A stretch of 64,000 bases of DNA, from positions 9,052,001 to 9,116,000 of the forward strand of contig WOAB01000040.1 in the NCBI GenBank assembly GCA_027886185.1, given 5' to 3'. Every line of letters starts with the position of its first letter. Position 1 is the first letter of the stretch. Below, in pieces: positions 12,288 through 24,689 of this stretch. Origin of the DNA: Rheum nobile (taxonomy: Eukaryota; Streptophyta; Magnoliopsida; Caryophyllales; Polygonaceae). Position numbers and translations under genes: made by a program. The notes beneath the pieces are model-generated. The model ran no database searches. It was not told the DNA's origin and saw only the letters and a program-made list of their open reading frames with translations.

Positions 12288-13885
12288 ATGGGCAAATCCA
12301 AGCCCAAACCCAAGCGCAGCAACAAGAAATCTGTGAAGGTCTCCTCCCTCACCCCCCTTCCGGTGGTCCTCTTGGGTTGTCCCCGGACTCCGTCTGCAGC
12401 GGTAGCTCGTTTGAGTCCGTTCCGGCGGAGCTCATTTAGAGCAATAATCTCTGGCTGCTAAAGGAAGCCATCTCGGCTTGCCCTGGCTCCCCTGAACCCC
12501 CAGTTGTCTCTTCCTGTGCCAAGGGGCTCGCTGTTTTGGATGTGTTTGAGTTTCCAGATCTGGTCTCGGCTTTACATTCTTCGGCTTCTCCTTTGTCGGC
12601 GCCCTCTGTGGGCTTGTCTTCCTCTCCCCCCCTGCTCCTCTACCTCCCTCTGCCCCATCCCCCCTAATCCCTCCCATGAACCCCCCCTGTAGAGACCCCT
12701 GCCCCCACCACTTCCATTCTTGGATTTGGGCCGGTTGTTGCTAGTCGCGGGTGCACTACTCCTCCTGCACAGCGCCCGCTATACTCTGCTATTGCTCGAT
12801 CACACTTGCCTTCTCGTCAGTAGCTGGCTCTTCGCTACATTGAAGGATTCGAATTCGGGGATATTCACTTCTCTTATGATGATGTTGCTGAAATGGTTGA
12901 ACGCTGGAATCTGTGCTTAGTTGGAGCCCCGATGGGGATGAATTGTTCTTATAGGACCATGGAGAGTTATGTAGCTAAGCACTGGAAAGGGGTTGCTCCT
13001 AAAATCTGCCTTAACGATAGTGGACTGTTTGTTTTTCGGTTCAAGTCTGAAGAGGATCTGACCTCCATCCTTGTTGATGGGCCTTGGATGATAAATGGAC
13101 AACGACCGCTAATCCTCAAGAAATGGGAGCAAGGCATGAGGCTCGACCTTTCTTGTCTGGACTCACTGCCGGTTTGGGTTACTCTTCCTAACCTTGACGT
13201 TCGGTTTTAGACTGATGAGATGTTGTGCAAAATAGGGTCTGCTATTGGAAAACCTATTCAGAAAGACATTCCCACAGCAACGCAAGATCGAGTCTCCTTC
13301 GCTCGAATTTTGGTTGATATTTCTGCAAGATCTAATCTGAAAAGAGAATTACGTTTCCATGGACCTGATGGAGAAATTGTTCATCAACAGCTCGATTATG
13401 ACTGGTTACCTTGGCACTGCTCCATTTGCAAGAAGTTTGGACATAATTGCAACCAATGCCCGTGAGCACTTGAGAACTCCCAACCAACTACTCTCCCTGT
13501 GAGCTCTTAGGCATCTGCTGCAGCGCCTGTTTGCGCTCTGACCGTGCCGGCTGTTGTCTCCGCTGGGAGCAGTAATGCTGCCAATGCTGCCATTGTTTTA
13601 CTGACCCCGGTCTCCTTGACTGCGACTCCTAATCCAGCCTGCACTCCCAACCCCTCAGTGATTCCTTTTGGCGCTGCTGCTCCGAGTGTGCAGACTTCCT
13701 CCTCCCCTGCTGCTTCTACCATTCCCCCTATTCTCTCCTCGTTTTCTAACCCACTGCTTCCCCCTGCTCGCCGCACTCGTGGGCGGCCTCCCCTTCATAA
13801 GAACGTCAAGAGGTTGTTTAAAGCTCCTCTTACCCTTCCTCGGTATCACCCTCCACATAAATCGCCTACTCTTCCTCAAGCATAA
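12288..13885 (+). pseudogene. LINE ORF1, nucleic-acid-binding protein, broken
   Basis: The likely start is the ATG at 12288 (MGKSKPKPKRSNKKSVK, a basic N-terminus). The first part is frameshifted. From 12893 one frame shows a DUF4283-type domain (FRFKSEEDLTSILVDGPW at 13036-13089), then a single zinc knuckle (CSICKKFGHNCNQC at about 13420-13461) and a Pro/Ala/Ser-rich tail. Stops at 13208 (TAG, fits TGG to TAG) and 13463 (TGA, fits CGA to TGA) interrupt it. ORF1 proteins of plant L1 elements bind the element RNA. Confidence 0.8.
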
Positions 13886-13994
13886 CCCACCCAACCTCTG
13901 CCCCTTGTGTCTCCTTCCTCTTCTCTTGCTCCTCAGATTAGCCCTTGCTCCTCTTGTGACATCTCAAGGAGTGTCACATCCCTTATTGTTTCTC

Positions 13995-16900
13995 ATGTTG
14001 ATTGACCTCACGATTGCTTGTTGGAATACTAGAGGGCTCAATCTTCCCTCTGAACAGGCTGCTGTGAAAAAGCTTGTCATGGACAAGAACATTGGTGTTA
14101 TTGCTCTTCTTGAATCTCGGGTCCAGCAAAGCAATGAAGATGTTGTTGCCCGTGCCATGCTACCTTTCTGGAATAAGGTTTCTTTTAGCTCTGCTGACTG
14201 CTACAGTAGAATCTGGATTTTTTGGGATAGTCGACGAGCTGATGTTTCTGTGCTTTCTCATTCCAGTCAGCTTGTCCACTGCTGTATTATTGATGTTTTG
14301 TCTGCTAAGGATGTTCTCATCTCCTTTGTCTACGCGTTCAACTATGCTTCTCTTAGGCTCCCGCTCTGGGACGATCTGGCTCAGCTGAGCGCTTCGATCT
14401 CTAGCCCTTGGGCTATTCTTGGTGATTTTAATGTGGTTCTCAATGCTGATGAAAAGCTTGTTGAAGGCTCCCAAAGCACGCCTCGCGTCTCTGATGAGTT
14501 GATGCTTTGCTTGGACTCCACGAGCCTTTTTTATTTAAATCACAGTGGTTGCAAGTTTACCTGGGATAACAAGCACTCTAATGGCACTCATATTAGATGC
14601 AAACTGGATAGAATCCTTATCAATGCTCCCTGGCTGAGCAGTCTCCCAGATTCGCATGCTTTCTTTGATCTTCTGAGCACTTCTGATCATAGTCCAGCTA
14701 TTCTGTATCTGGGAAGTTGCAGACGTTGTCGCCCTCCCCCCTTCAGATTCAACAACTCTTGGGCCAATCATGAGCAGTTTCTGTCAATTGTCAATGATTC
14801 CTGGAAAGAGCATGTTGAGGGTGCGCCCATGTTTCGGATTGTTTCTAAGCTCAAACGGCTGAAGCCTAAGCTTAGAAAGTTCAGCAGTGGTAGCATTGAA
14901 AAGATCTCTGATCACATCTTCTCCCTCCACAGTAACATGCAGGTTATCCAGTCGGATATGATCGCTTGCCCGCTGGATATGGCTCTTCTTGGTATGGAAA
15001 AATCAGTACTTCATGAGCTTGCTTTACACTCTGGAAATCTTCCAGCTATGCTCAGACAACAAGGAAAGCTTGATTGGCTCAAAGATGCAGATCACTGCTC
15101 TCGTCTTTTCTATAACCATATCAAGCTTCGCATGTCAGTGAATCGCATTAGTATGCTTTGTGATGATGATGGTAATGTTCTTTCCTCCGCAAATGCTATT
15201 TCTCACCATATTGTGGGCTTCTTCATGCTGTTGTTGGGTGAGGAATCTGTCTGTGCTGAGTTTGATGGTCAGTATGCTAATTTGGGAACATTGGTTTCCC
15301 CGGATCAATCTGATTTATTGTGTAGACCGATTGAGCCAAAGGAAGTTCAGGAAGCACTTTTCTCTATTGACCACAACAAGTCGCCTGGTCCTGATGGCTA
15401 TGGATCCCTCTTCTTTAAGAAAGCATGGCTAGTTGTTGGCAATGACATCACAGCCGCGTGCTTGAATTTCTTTGATTCTGGTAAATTGCTCAAGTAGGTT
15501 AACCATGCAGTTATCTCCCTTGTGCCCAAAACCAGCTGTCCGACAAGTATATGCGATTTCTGTCCCATTTCCTGCTGCAATACGTTGTACAAAACCATTA
15601 CCAAAATTCTTGTTGATCGTATCAAACAGATTTTGCCCAACATTGTTGATGACAGACAAAGTGCTTTTGTCCCGGGCCGCTCTATGAGACATAATATTCT
15701 TGTTTGTCAGGAGCTCCTCAAGAAGTATAACAAGAGGAATGCTTCTCCCCGTTGTATGATGAAAATTGATTTCACCAAGGCCTTTGACACCGTGAGATGG
15801 TCATTTATTGAGCATGTCTTGAAGTCTTTCTGTTTCCCGGATATGATGATCAAATGGATCATGGTTTGTGTGAGCACCCCCTCTTATTCTATCTGGATTA
15901 ACGGTGAGTTAACTGGCTACTTCAAGGGGAGAATGGGCATTCGTCAAGGCGACCCCCAATCCCCATATTTGTTTGTCTTAGTAATGGAATACTTTTCTCG
16001 CATGATTACTTCTCTTAATGAAGAGCACAACTTCAACTTCCATCCTATGTGCGAAAGGCTCAAGTTGGCACACCTTTGTTTTGCGGACGATCTGATGCTT
16101 TTTTGCCGAGGTGATGTTCAGTCTGTGCAGCTGATCAGAGGTATTCTTGATAGTTTTGGGGATTTATCTGGGCTGCGTATTAACCACTCCAAATCTCTGA
16201 TGTTTGTGGGGGGGCGTCAGTGATCAGGAGAAACAGAACCTTATTCGAGTGGCTGGGTTCTCTCTGGGATCCTTCCCAATGAGATACCTTGGTATTCCAC
16301 TTGGTGCTTCTCGTCTGAAAAGAAGCGACTACAAGCCATTCATTGATCGTATGACTTTCAGAATTCAATCCTGGACTGCTAAGTGCTTATCTTATGCTGG
16401 AAGAGTCGAGCTCATCCGATCCGTCCTCTCTGGTATTTACAGTTTCTGGTGTAATATTCTTGTCCTCCCTAAATGTTTTATTGTTCAAGTCTGAAGCATC
16501 TTTAGATCCTATCTTTGGGCCGGCAAAGCATCCTCTAAAAGGAGCCTTATTGCTTGGAAGGTTGTCTGTAAACCTCTCGATGAATGAGGGATAGGGTTCA
16601 AGGAACTCCTTTCTTGGAATAGGGCCTCCATGGCGCGTACCATTCATGAGCTTCAGAATCAAAGCCCAAATATTTGGGTCGCTTGGGCTCTCCACAATCC
16701 GCTCAGAGTGGGGGATGTTTGGGATGTCACGCCGAAGAGTGATGACAGTAAGGCTTGGAAAAGCATTCTCACCATCCGTGACCAGTTGAAGTCCAGAGGT
16801 AACCCTCACCTTATTATGATGGATCTCACCAATACTAATGGGTCTTTCTCCTCCAAAAAAGCTTATAACTTTATGCGAATCCATGCTACTTGTCGCCCTT

Positions 16901-17394
16901 GGGGACTCGTCATCTGGGATGGGTTTCATAGTCCCAGATGCTCAATTATTGCTTGGCTCGCCCTCCTTGACCGCCTTCCAACTAGAGAACGGCTCAGCAG
17001 GTGGCTAACTTTAGATGATGTGAATTGCACTCTCTGCAATGCTTCTTCTCTTGAGAGTGGTAGTCACCTTTGGATCAATTGTCATTTTACCCAACAGGTC
17101 ATGCATGGTGTTCTTCCTTGGCTCAGAATTGGCCAGAACTTCAACTCGCTGCATGCTTGGACCGAATGGATCTGCGACTCTCTCCAGAGCAGATTAGTTA
17201 CTAAGGTCGCTAGCACTCTTCTTACCACTTTTGTTTACTATGTCTGGAAGCAAAGAAATGATGTGATCTTCAATGGAGCTACTCCTTCCGCGGTGAAGTG
17301 CGCTCATCTTATCCTGCACCACTGCAAAGCTCTCGTGGATGCCAAATGCAAGAATGGGGTTATTAGGAGATTTGGATGGTTGGGTCCTTTTTGA
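13995..17394 (+). pseudogene. LINE ORF2, endonuclease-reverse transcriptase, broken
   Basis: Starts at the ATG at 13995. An APE-type endonuclease follows (CWNTRGLN; ALLESRVQ; GDFNVVL at about 14420; SDHSPAIL at about 14687). The RT spans about 15330-16200 (KSPGPDGYG; KIDFTKAFDTV; GIRQGDPQSPYLF; FADDLM at 16082). The 3' part has a zf-RVT region (SRWLTLDDVNCTLC, LWINCH, to 17394). A TAG at 15495 splits the frame (fits CAG to TAG). A frameshift in a run of seven G at about 16208 moves to another frame, and TGA codons at 16492 and about 16588 follow. There is no RNase H domain, unlike the other two LINEs here. Confidence 0.88.
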
Positions 17395-17532
17395 TGATGT
17401 TCTTCCCTTGATGTATTTGGCACATTGCCAACTTTGCCTTTTTCGTCTGTTGGGCTCTTTGTACATCCTTTTTTCATCCATCTAATATAACGCTTACAAA
17501 ATTCAAAAAAAAAAAACTCCAAGTTCAAATTT

Positions 17533-18029
17533 CACCACCATCATTTTTTTCTTTCTTATTTTAATAAATTATAAAGAATACATTTTGTTCTAGTGATTCT
17601 AAGAGTGTTCTTTTATGTAATCAACTCAAGTTCAAATCTCACCACCATCATTTTTTATTTTTTATTTTTTATTTTTTATTTTAATAAATTATAAATATTA
17701 ATACCTATTTTAATTTAGTAACTTATATGTTTTAAGCATACAACTTATACTAGTGATTTAGAAGTGCTATTTTAATCAATCAATTCATATTCAATTAAAC
17801 ACCATTATTTTTCCAGCTAAAAAAACACCATTATTTTTTAATAAATTAAAAATATTATTATATTGTGCAAAAGGGCCCCCCATTGTCATTGGACGACCCT
17901 TAGGTATTACTGAAACATTTTTTTTGTATATTAACATTTTAATCCCAAACATTTTGGGCCCCAAAATTTTTGGAGGCCTTGTCACTTTGGTCCATTTGAA
18001 CCCCCTTATCTACGGTCCTAAACCTTAGC
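17533..18029. repeat. Degenerate AT-rich tandem units
   Basis: A unit of roughly 120 bp (landmarks: ACAACTTAT-like, TCTAGTGATT, AAGAGTGTT, AATCAA, TTCAAAT, ACCACCATCATTTTT) is repeated around 17570-17690 and 17700-17820. A further copy at about 12050-12132 is cut by the LINE insertion and resumes at 17518. A (TTTTTTA)n run lies near 17650. No coding content is seen. Confidence 0.6.
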
Positions 18030-18455
18030 AGGGTTGTCCTAATATTTTTGGGGACCATGTGCTATAATTATAAATTATAATATTTTTATTAAAAATGTTA
18101 TATTTGAGGGCCTAATATTAAAGTATTTCAATTTATTTTTTTAATAAAATATCATAAATTATGGATGCTTTATGCAAATTCAAGATGATTTATTAAATTA
18201 AGTCAAAAGCATTTTTTTGATAAATAATGATAGTACCTTGAGAAGCAAGCATAAAAAATGGGTAGTTTATAAAAAAATATTAAAATAAGATGACAATATT
18301 TTTTAAACTAAAATAAATTATGGGTGATTTTGTGCATACAAAATACATTTTTACTAAAAAATTTAGCAAAGAGGTTGATTTTTTAGACCGGAATGGGGTG
18401 AAATATGAAGGCTAAGCAAAAAAAAATAGGAGGTAATTTTGTGTACACGTATAGA
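18030..18455. repeat. Dispersed ~400-bp repeat, copy 2
   Basis: Collinear partner of 2195-2625, in the same orientation. Without the Tekay-like element and the LINE the two copies would be only about 1 kb apart, so they may be an old tandem or LTR-like pair. A 20-bp word (ATGCAAATTCAAGATGATTT) in this copy near 18171 recurs at about 18462, at the junction with the next LINE. Confidence 0.75.
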
Positions 18456-18480
18456 TGTGTTGATGCAAATTCAAGATGAT

Positions 18481-21085
18481 TTACCCATTAGAATCGTACT
18501 GAGGTTAACAATATCTACGAAAAACTAGATAGAACCTTAATACATGATCATATCAATCAATGGTATCCATGAATATTCACTTGAAATCATGCATTTCCTC
18601 TTGGGATCACTGAGAAAAGACTTTAAAAACATTGTTAAACAAGCTTGGAGATTACCAGTCAATGGATCTAACATGTTTCAACTAGTTAAAAAACATTTGC
18701 CTTGAAAGTCAGTGCCAAAAACTGGAATAAGACAACTTTTGGAAGTATATTTCGACAACAAAAGGATGTTGAGGATGAGCTGACCAACATTAAAAGAAAT
18801 ACATCCCTAACAATTGATGTCTCGGCTATACAGAAACAATCTCGACTTATAAATAAAAATGAACAACTTCTCAGCTTTCATAAATCCTATTGGGGCCAAA
18901 GAGCTACCTAAAATCAACAGATATCAATTCTAGTTATTTCCACCGTATTGCGAGTGGAAAAAGAAGCATGAAAATCATACAAGAAATTAGAACACATAAC
19001 GATACTAATATAATTGGGGAAGAAACCATAAGAAAAGAAGTCAAAATTGACTTTCAAAAGAGATACAAAAAAGATATCAATTCTATAGTAATGATTATAG
19101 AAGCACTAAAGCAATACATTAGCCAAATCAATAACGAAGTCTTAAAATAGGATAATTCTTTTCTAACTAGATCAGTTACAAATGAGGAAAGAAAAACTAC
19201 TATCTTTAATATTAGTGCGGATAAATTTCTACGCCCTGATGGTATGTCTACAATCTTCTATCAGAAATATTGGAACATTATGGACCCTTTAGTTACGAAG
19301 GTTGGGAAAACTTTTTCTTATCTGGAAAAATCCTTACACAAATCAACCATACTAATATAACACTCATTTTGAAATGTGATAATCCTACATCAAAACTAGT
19401 GACTTTAGGCCCGTTAGTTTATGCTCTACTATTTACAAAATAAAAATAATAACATACAAATTAAAACTCATCTTATGAAAAATAATACACCCCCTTCTGG
19501 GTGCTTTTGTGGCAGATCTACCAATACAAGATAACAACCTAATTGCACATGAAATCTTTCATTCCTTCCGTAATAAAAGATGGAAGGAGGGATGGGTCGC
19601 TATAAAACTAGATATGGAAAAAGCTTACGACAAAGTAGACTGAAACTTCATTCTCCTAACTTTAAAAAAATCGGATTTTGTATCAAATTTGTAATTGGAT
19701 TGAATGAATGCATCAAAATTGTCTCGTTCTCTGTTTTAGTAAACAATGGACCCACTGACAACTTTTCTCCTCAAACAGGACTAAGACATGAGGATCCTAT
19801 CTCCCCTACCTTTTCATACTATGTGTTGAAATCTTAACACGAAAACTCTAAAATGACAGTTATGATAGGAAGAATTCAATTTGGGTTTACTCTGGCAAGA
19901 GAGGACATTAACGTTCCTTTTATGGCCTTTTGCAGATGATATCATTATTTTTACGAAAGCTAACCAAACCGCCTGCTCCAAGGTGAAATCCATTATTGAG
20001 GATTTTTGCATCTTCTCGAGACAAAAAGTCACCTACAATAAATCGGCCTTCCTAGGTCACCAAAAATATAACTAATGTTCAAAAGTCAATTATCCAACAT
20101 GTCCTGAACTTATCGAATACTACATCACTTGCGAAAATACCTTTGATGCCCAATAATTAATGGCAAAATTAACAAAGAGACTTTTCACAACATCATCCTA
20201 AGTTCAAAGAATCAACTAAAAAATTGGAAAGCTAACTCCATATCCTAAGCGGGTCATTCAGTTCTTATTCAATCCAACATGGTTGCCAAACCAAACTACA
20301 CAATGCAAATCTTCATGCTGCCAACATCCATCCATAATGAACTAGATAAAATTAATAGAAACTTCTTTTGAAAGAAAGATGAAAAATACACCCCCTTAAT
20401 TGGGTGGATAAAATATGTAAACCTAAACACACATGAGGCTTTTGGCTTAGAAAAACACAATGTATGAATTAGGCATTACAAATGAGACTTATTTGAAAAC
20501 TTATCGCAAAACCCACTAATTTTGGGTTAGAATAGTTAATGAGAAATATTTCAAAAATGGAGTCATCTTTCAATACCAAAGAAAATTTAACTCGTCATGG
20601 CAATGGGCCAAACTCATGGACCTCAGGGAAAACTTCAAGAAAGGCCTAGCCTAGCTTGTTGGGGATGATAACACAATTAAAATCTGGCAGGATTGTTGGG
20701 CCTTCCCATCCTCTCTTGAAAGTATGACAAACAACCTTATTAGAACCGAGCTAAGCAAAACAGTCAGCTATTACATCGATCATCATAAAAAATGGAAAGT
20801 TGATGAATTAAAAAGTATCCTCCTACAACATATAGTGTCAGTCATCCTTGACATACCAATACCAAAAAATAATATTCAAGATAGACTCTACTGGAAGTAG
20901 AATAAGAATGGTTGGTTCTCTACCAAATTTGCGTTCAAACTTATAACAAACCAAAATCAAAGCAACCAAACTAGTTTTAACTGGATTTAGAAACTGGATA
21001 CCACCCCTAAAACAAAACATTTTATTTGGAGAACAATTTATATTAGTCTCCCAACAAAAGCATGTCTACACCTTAAAGGTGTAGC
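18481..21085 (+). pseudogene. Second LINE ORF2, 5' portion (truncated, split by CACTA)
   Basis: The 5' end is truncated inside the endonuclease (EKLDRTLIHDHINQW at about 18520). A linker region follows (KTTFGSIFRQQ, 18730). The RT is scattered over 19400-20070 (KLDMEKAYDKVD near 19605; SVLVNNGPTDNFSPQTGLRH; FADDIIIFTKA near 19935). The zf-RVT region starts at about 20880 (KHFIWRTIYISLPTKACLHL). Stops and frame changes are frequent. The zf-RVT domain is cut at 21085 by the CACTA element and resumes at 25116, so the two pieces are one element. It is related to the minus-strand LINE at 56-60 kb, not to the LINE at 12-17 kb. Confidence 0.85.
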
Positions 21086-21109
21086 CACTAGTGGAAAAAA
21101 CACTTTTAA

Positions 21110-21505
21110 GGCTCCCTTTTAGAGGCATACATAGTTCAAAACGCCTCAACAACGACTTAGGCAATCACTTTTTTTGGTTTTTGAGGCGGATAATTAATTT
21201 ATACGCCTCAAAAACATCTTTTGAGGCGGGCAAATTAATATACGCCTCAACAAGTATCCGAAAAAACATTTCCCGCTAAAGTATTAGAGGCGGGCCAGGG
21301 TAAGGCCCGCCTCTAATGCTAACTAATTGAGACGGGCCAAGTAGCCCGCCTCAATTAAAGCTTGTTGAGGCGGGCCTCTTAAAGCCCGCCTCAACAAGTA
21401 TGTCCAATAGAGGCGGGCATGTAAGGCCCGCCTCTATTAGACCATTACTCGGCCAAGTCGTAATACTTATAGAGGCGGGCGTGTTAGGCCCGCCTCTATA
21501 AGCTT
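21110..21505. repeat. CACTA left subterminal hairpin array
   Basis: At least six short palindromic units of the form GAGGCGGGC, a spacer of about 8-15 nt, then GCCCGCCTC, spaced about 50 bp apart (for example around 21285, 21330, 21363, 21408 and 21470). Outer units are more degenerate. Subterminal repeats in CACTA elements are the binding sites of the TNPA-type protein. The strongly paired hairpin form is seen directly. Confidence 0.85.
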
Positions 21506-21868
21506 AACCCTAATTAAAAAAAAAACAGCTGCGCGCGCCTTCATTTTCCTCTTCGTATCCTCCTCTTCATCTTCAATTCGTTCGTCCCGAGCTCCGACTT
21601 CATCGATCTCCTCCATCTTCCCTACTTCATCGATCTCCTCTTTCTCAGTAGGAGGAGAGAGACCACAAAAACACTTTCTGCTCTAAGGTTTGTGCCGTTT
21701 TCAGAGAAAGAGAAAGGAGAAGGCTGGGCTGGGAGAGTGCTCGAAGGGAGTCGATCGGAAAGAGAAGCTCGGGAAGACGAAGGGCGGTGACGATTCCAAG
21801 TCCGATGGCGACTCGGTGGTGTTCGTCGGAGCCGTGTTCGTCGTGGTGTCCCTTGCGGTGGCGCGGTC

Positions 21869-22160
21869 TGTTAGAGTGCAGAAACAATTTATGCGGTGCT
21901 TCACAGGGGCGTTTTCTTTCGATCCTTGTTCTTGTGCTTCCTTGTTATTGTGTGCTTCGGATTTCTTTAGGGTGTTTTGCTCTCTTGAGTGTGCTCTTGT
22001 AAACGAACGATTAATGCTTTGAATGCTTAGTGGATTGGGTGGATCTCCCTTTTTGAGATCTCGCGGATGTAGGGTAACCGAACCGCGTTATCAATTCTTG
22101 GTGTTCTTTCTGTTTTTGTTTCGTTTCTGTTTTGCTTGAATCGGATATATTAGATTCACA
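21869..22160 (+). repeat. Probable copia LTR fragment inside the CACTA
   Basis: A possible LTR from TGTTAGAGTGCAG to ...TAGATTCACA, followed after GA by a primer binding site TTGGTATCAGAGC at 22163-22175 and then a leader to the gag start at 22683. The right boundary is supported by the primer binding site. The left boundary is a guess from the TG...CA rule. No partner LTR is present. Confidence 0.6.
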
Positions 22161-22682
22161 GATTGGTATCAGAGCTTTGACTGCATTCCTTGTGCTTTTC
22201 TGATCTGTAAATTGTGTTTTCTGCGGTTAGAAGAGTTTCCTAGGGTTTGTCCTTGCTCGATCCTGTTTAGCTTCCGCTGCTCTTGTGCATTTGTCTGATT
22301 CCTGCTTATTCACTGTTGAAAACTGTGATACTGAGTTCTTTACTTGATTCTGATTTTTAGATCTTGTGAACCTGGAAATCTTGCTTTTCGTGTGTTCTTG
22401 CATCTGTTTTCAGATTTTGACTGAATTGTAGTGTCTTGTGTTGTCTGAGTTCTGGAGTTGTGTTTCTTTGAACTTGGAATTGTGTTGTCTTGAGTTCTTG
22501 ATTTTTTGATTCTTTGAACCTGAAGTGTGTTGAAGTGCAACCTCTGGTGTTGTACTTGATTGGTTCTTGATATTGTGTTCTTGAGAACTGATTTCTGTGT
22601 GTGTGATTCTTGGACTTTTGTGTCCTAATCTGTGGTTATCAATTTTCTAGCTTCATTTACTGACTTGTGTGTTTGGTAGGTG

Positions 22683-23423
22683 ATGGCAGAAAACATGATG
22701 AAAATTACACCATTTGATGGTACGACTGACTTTGCAATGTGGCAAGTCAAGATGAAGGCTATACTCATCAAGGAGAAGTGCTATAGAGCTGTAAAAGGTG
22801 ACTACCTCTCGGAGACCTCAGCAGCTAGAAAGATGGAACTTGATGAGCAAGACCACTCAGAAATTATAATAAGGCTTGCGGATGATGTGGCTCGTCAAGT
22901 GGTAAAGTTTACTACTACTAAAACTTTATGGAATGCTTTAGAAGCGTTATACTTGACTAAATCCTTGCCTTCTAGAATATCATTACTGTGCAGATTATTT
23001 ACATTTAAGATGGATGTGAATCTGACTTTGAATGATAACTTTGATAAATTTCTGAGAATGACCCAAGATTTGGAAAGGTGTAATGATAAGATTGCTGAAA
23101 CTCACCAAGCTGTTCTGTTATTGAATTCCTTGCCTGCTCAGTTTGACATTCTGAAAGATGTGATTCAGTTTGGTAATGACACCATCACTGTTGTTAAAAT
23201 TGCTGAGGCTATAACTCAGAAAAATGAAGTGTTAAAGGTGTTTAAGACTAAAACTGAAAACAAAGTTGATGTTAAACCTGAGAATTCTGTCTTGCATGCT
23301 GAGGGGAAACCCAAAACTGGAAAAAAGGCTAAAACTGATACTAAGGATAGAAAGTGTTTCTATTGTGGTAAAGCTGGCCATTTTATTAAAGATTGCAAGA
23401 AAAAGAAATCTGATGATGAGTAG
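22683..23423 (+). CDS. copia-type gag with zinc knuckle (fragment of gag-pol)
   Basis: An open frame of 246 aa from the ATG at 22683. The N-terminal part is a copia gag of the UBN2 type (ITPFDGTTDFAMWQVKMKAI; LWNALEALYL; LLNSLP). The C-terminus has a CCHC knuckle (CFYCGKAGHFIKDC, about residues 228-241). The frame ends in TAG at 23421. The same frame continues past the stop into a copia protease start (WILDSGCSMHAT at about 23511-23546) and then collapses, so RT and integrase are absent. Codons are intact within gag. It is a truncated retrotransposon that inserted into, or was captured by, the CACTA. Confidence 0.85.
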   Translation: MAENMMKITPFDGTTDFAMWQVKMKAILIKEKCYRAVKGDYLSETSAARKMELDEQDHSEIIIRLADDVARQVVKFTTTKTLWNALEALYLTKSLPSRISLLCRLFTFKMDVNLTLNDNFDKFLRMTQDLERCNDKIAETHQAVLLLNSLPAQFDILKDVIQFGNDTITVVKIAEAITQKNEVLKVFKTKTENKVDVKPENSVLHAEGKPKTGKKAKTDTKDRKCFYCGKAGHFIKDCKKKKSDDE

Positions 23424-23655
23424 AAATCTGATGTTACTAATGTGTGTGAATCTGGTGCTTCTTATTCATGTGAGTTGCTCATGCTTGATTCTAGACATGA
23501 TTCTAATTGCTGGATTTTAGATTCTGGTTGCTCTATGCATGCTACCCCGCATAAATACATGTTTAATGAATTGCATGAATTTTTAATCGTTTTTTCTTTA
23601 ATCATTTTTACATTACCATTCATAATCGTTTAATCAAATACCTTTAAATGTGCAG

Positions 23656-24521
23656 GTATTTATTGGACAATCACACATATGCATTTGAAAATTCTCGAAT
23701 TGGGTTCATTTGTCCTGAGATGGTGTCAAGCACTAGAATCAGGGCCGATCCAACTGTTCCAGCAGATTACTTGCAACGTGTGTTCAATGCTGAAACTGCT
23801 AAGAATACGATTAAAGATTCTAACAGTGCCAAATTGTTTTTGCTCCCATATAATCAAGAGTAAGTTTTTTCAATAAGTTTCATATATAATTAGTAATTTA
23901 AGCAATCATTAATATTTATCAATTTACTTTTAAATGATGCAGCAATCATTGGATTCTGTACGTGATAGACCTATTTAGAGCACAGGTATATCTTTTCGAT
24001 TCTCTAAAAGGTCAAGGCAACAGAACGACTGATGCATCTGGAATCATGAATTTGTAAGTTATTTTGCTTACGAATTAGTTTTTTTTGGAATATTAACAAT
24101 ATCAGTTTCATGAGTGTATTATGTTGATTTTCTAGGGCATTTCAAGTTTATAAGTATCAAGGTGGGAAGTGCGAGAAATTAATAGGAAAACGTAAGACGT
24201 TGAGAGTTTGCAATATAGAGGTACATATAGCATTTTATACGCTTTAGGTTTGTTTATTTATAATCAAAGGCCTTGTATCTAAGACAACCCCCTTCATGTT
24301 AGATATAGTCACGGGACTCTATGACTCTAATGACCGACTAGATAAGGTATGTAACTTAACTAACTATATATTGATAGTATTTGTGTTTTTTGTCAATAAT
24401 TTATGTGTTTTTTATGAAGCTATATCCTAAGAGGAAGACATCGTATACTTATGAAGAAATGGATGTTGTTCGTGAGCAATGGGCACAGTATTTTACATCG
24501 AAGTATTTATTATCGGATTGA
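23656..24521 (+). pseudogene. Ulp1-like cysteine protease, C-terminal exons, carried by the CACTA
   Basis: Exons by GT-AG signals: 23656-23859, 23943-24053, 24136-24220, an uncertain one near 24265-24346, and 24420-24521. The first encodes NHTYAFENSRIGFICPEMV. The second has the conserved His-Trp and Asp-Ser of the C48 (Ulp1/SENP) fold (NHWILYVIDLF; YLFDSLK). The last gives REQWAQYFTSKY and a TGA. The segment expected to carry the catalytic Cys (about 24270-24300, RQPPSC) is followed by stops and apparent loss of sequence, so activity is doubtful. Ulp1-type domains are known passengers of plant CACTA and Mutator-like elements. The N-terminal part of the gene is missing, replaced by copia sequence. 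Confidence 0.8.
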
Positions 24522-24689
24522 ACTTGTTTTTACTTGTCATGTAAACTGTTGTTGAGAACCTGACTATACTCTGATGAAATCTGTTATTTGTTGTATATTA
24601 TTCTGTGAATAAAATCAGGAACCTATTCTGCAATGTGTGTATGGTGCATCATAAATCCAAAAAACATCCAAAAGAAGCGCAAAAGAAGG

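Larger units (their letters stand above)
12118..17532 (+). mobile_element. Full-length L1-type LINE with 15-bp TSD
   Basis: TCCAAGTTCAAATTT occurs at 12118-12132 and 17518-17532 and flanks a 5385-bp body ending in a 13-nt run of A. This is a classic target-primed insertion. The body has a 5' leader, ORF1 (DUF4283-like plus a knuckle) and ORF2 (endonuclease, RT, zf-RVT). The insertion point lies about 75 bp beyond the 3' end of the Tekay-like element, within the AT-rich repeats that resume at 17533. Both ORFs carry a few stops and frameshifts, so this copy is inactive. Confidence 0.93.

Noticed and set aside
21690..22022. A 110-codon frame near the CACTA left end
   Set aside because: It crosses the probable copia LTR start at 21869 and matches no family. 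The part before 21869 could be a captured gene fragment, but I cannot identify it.
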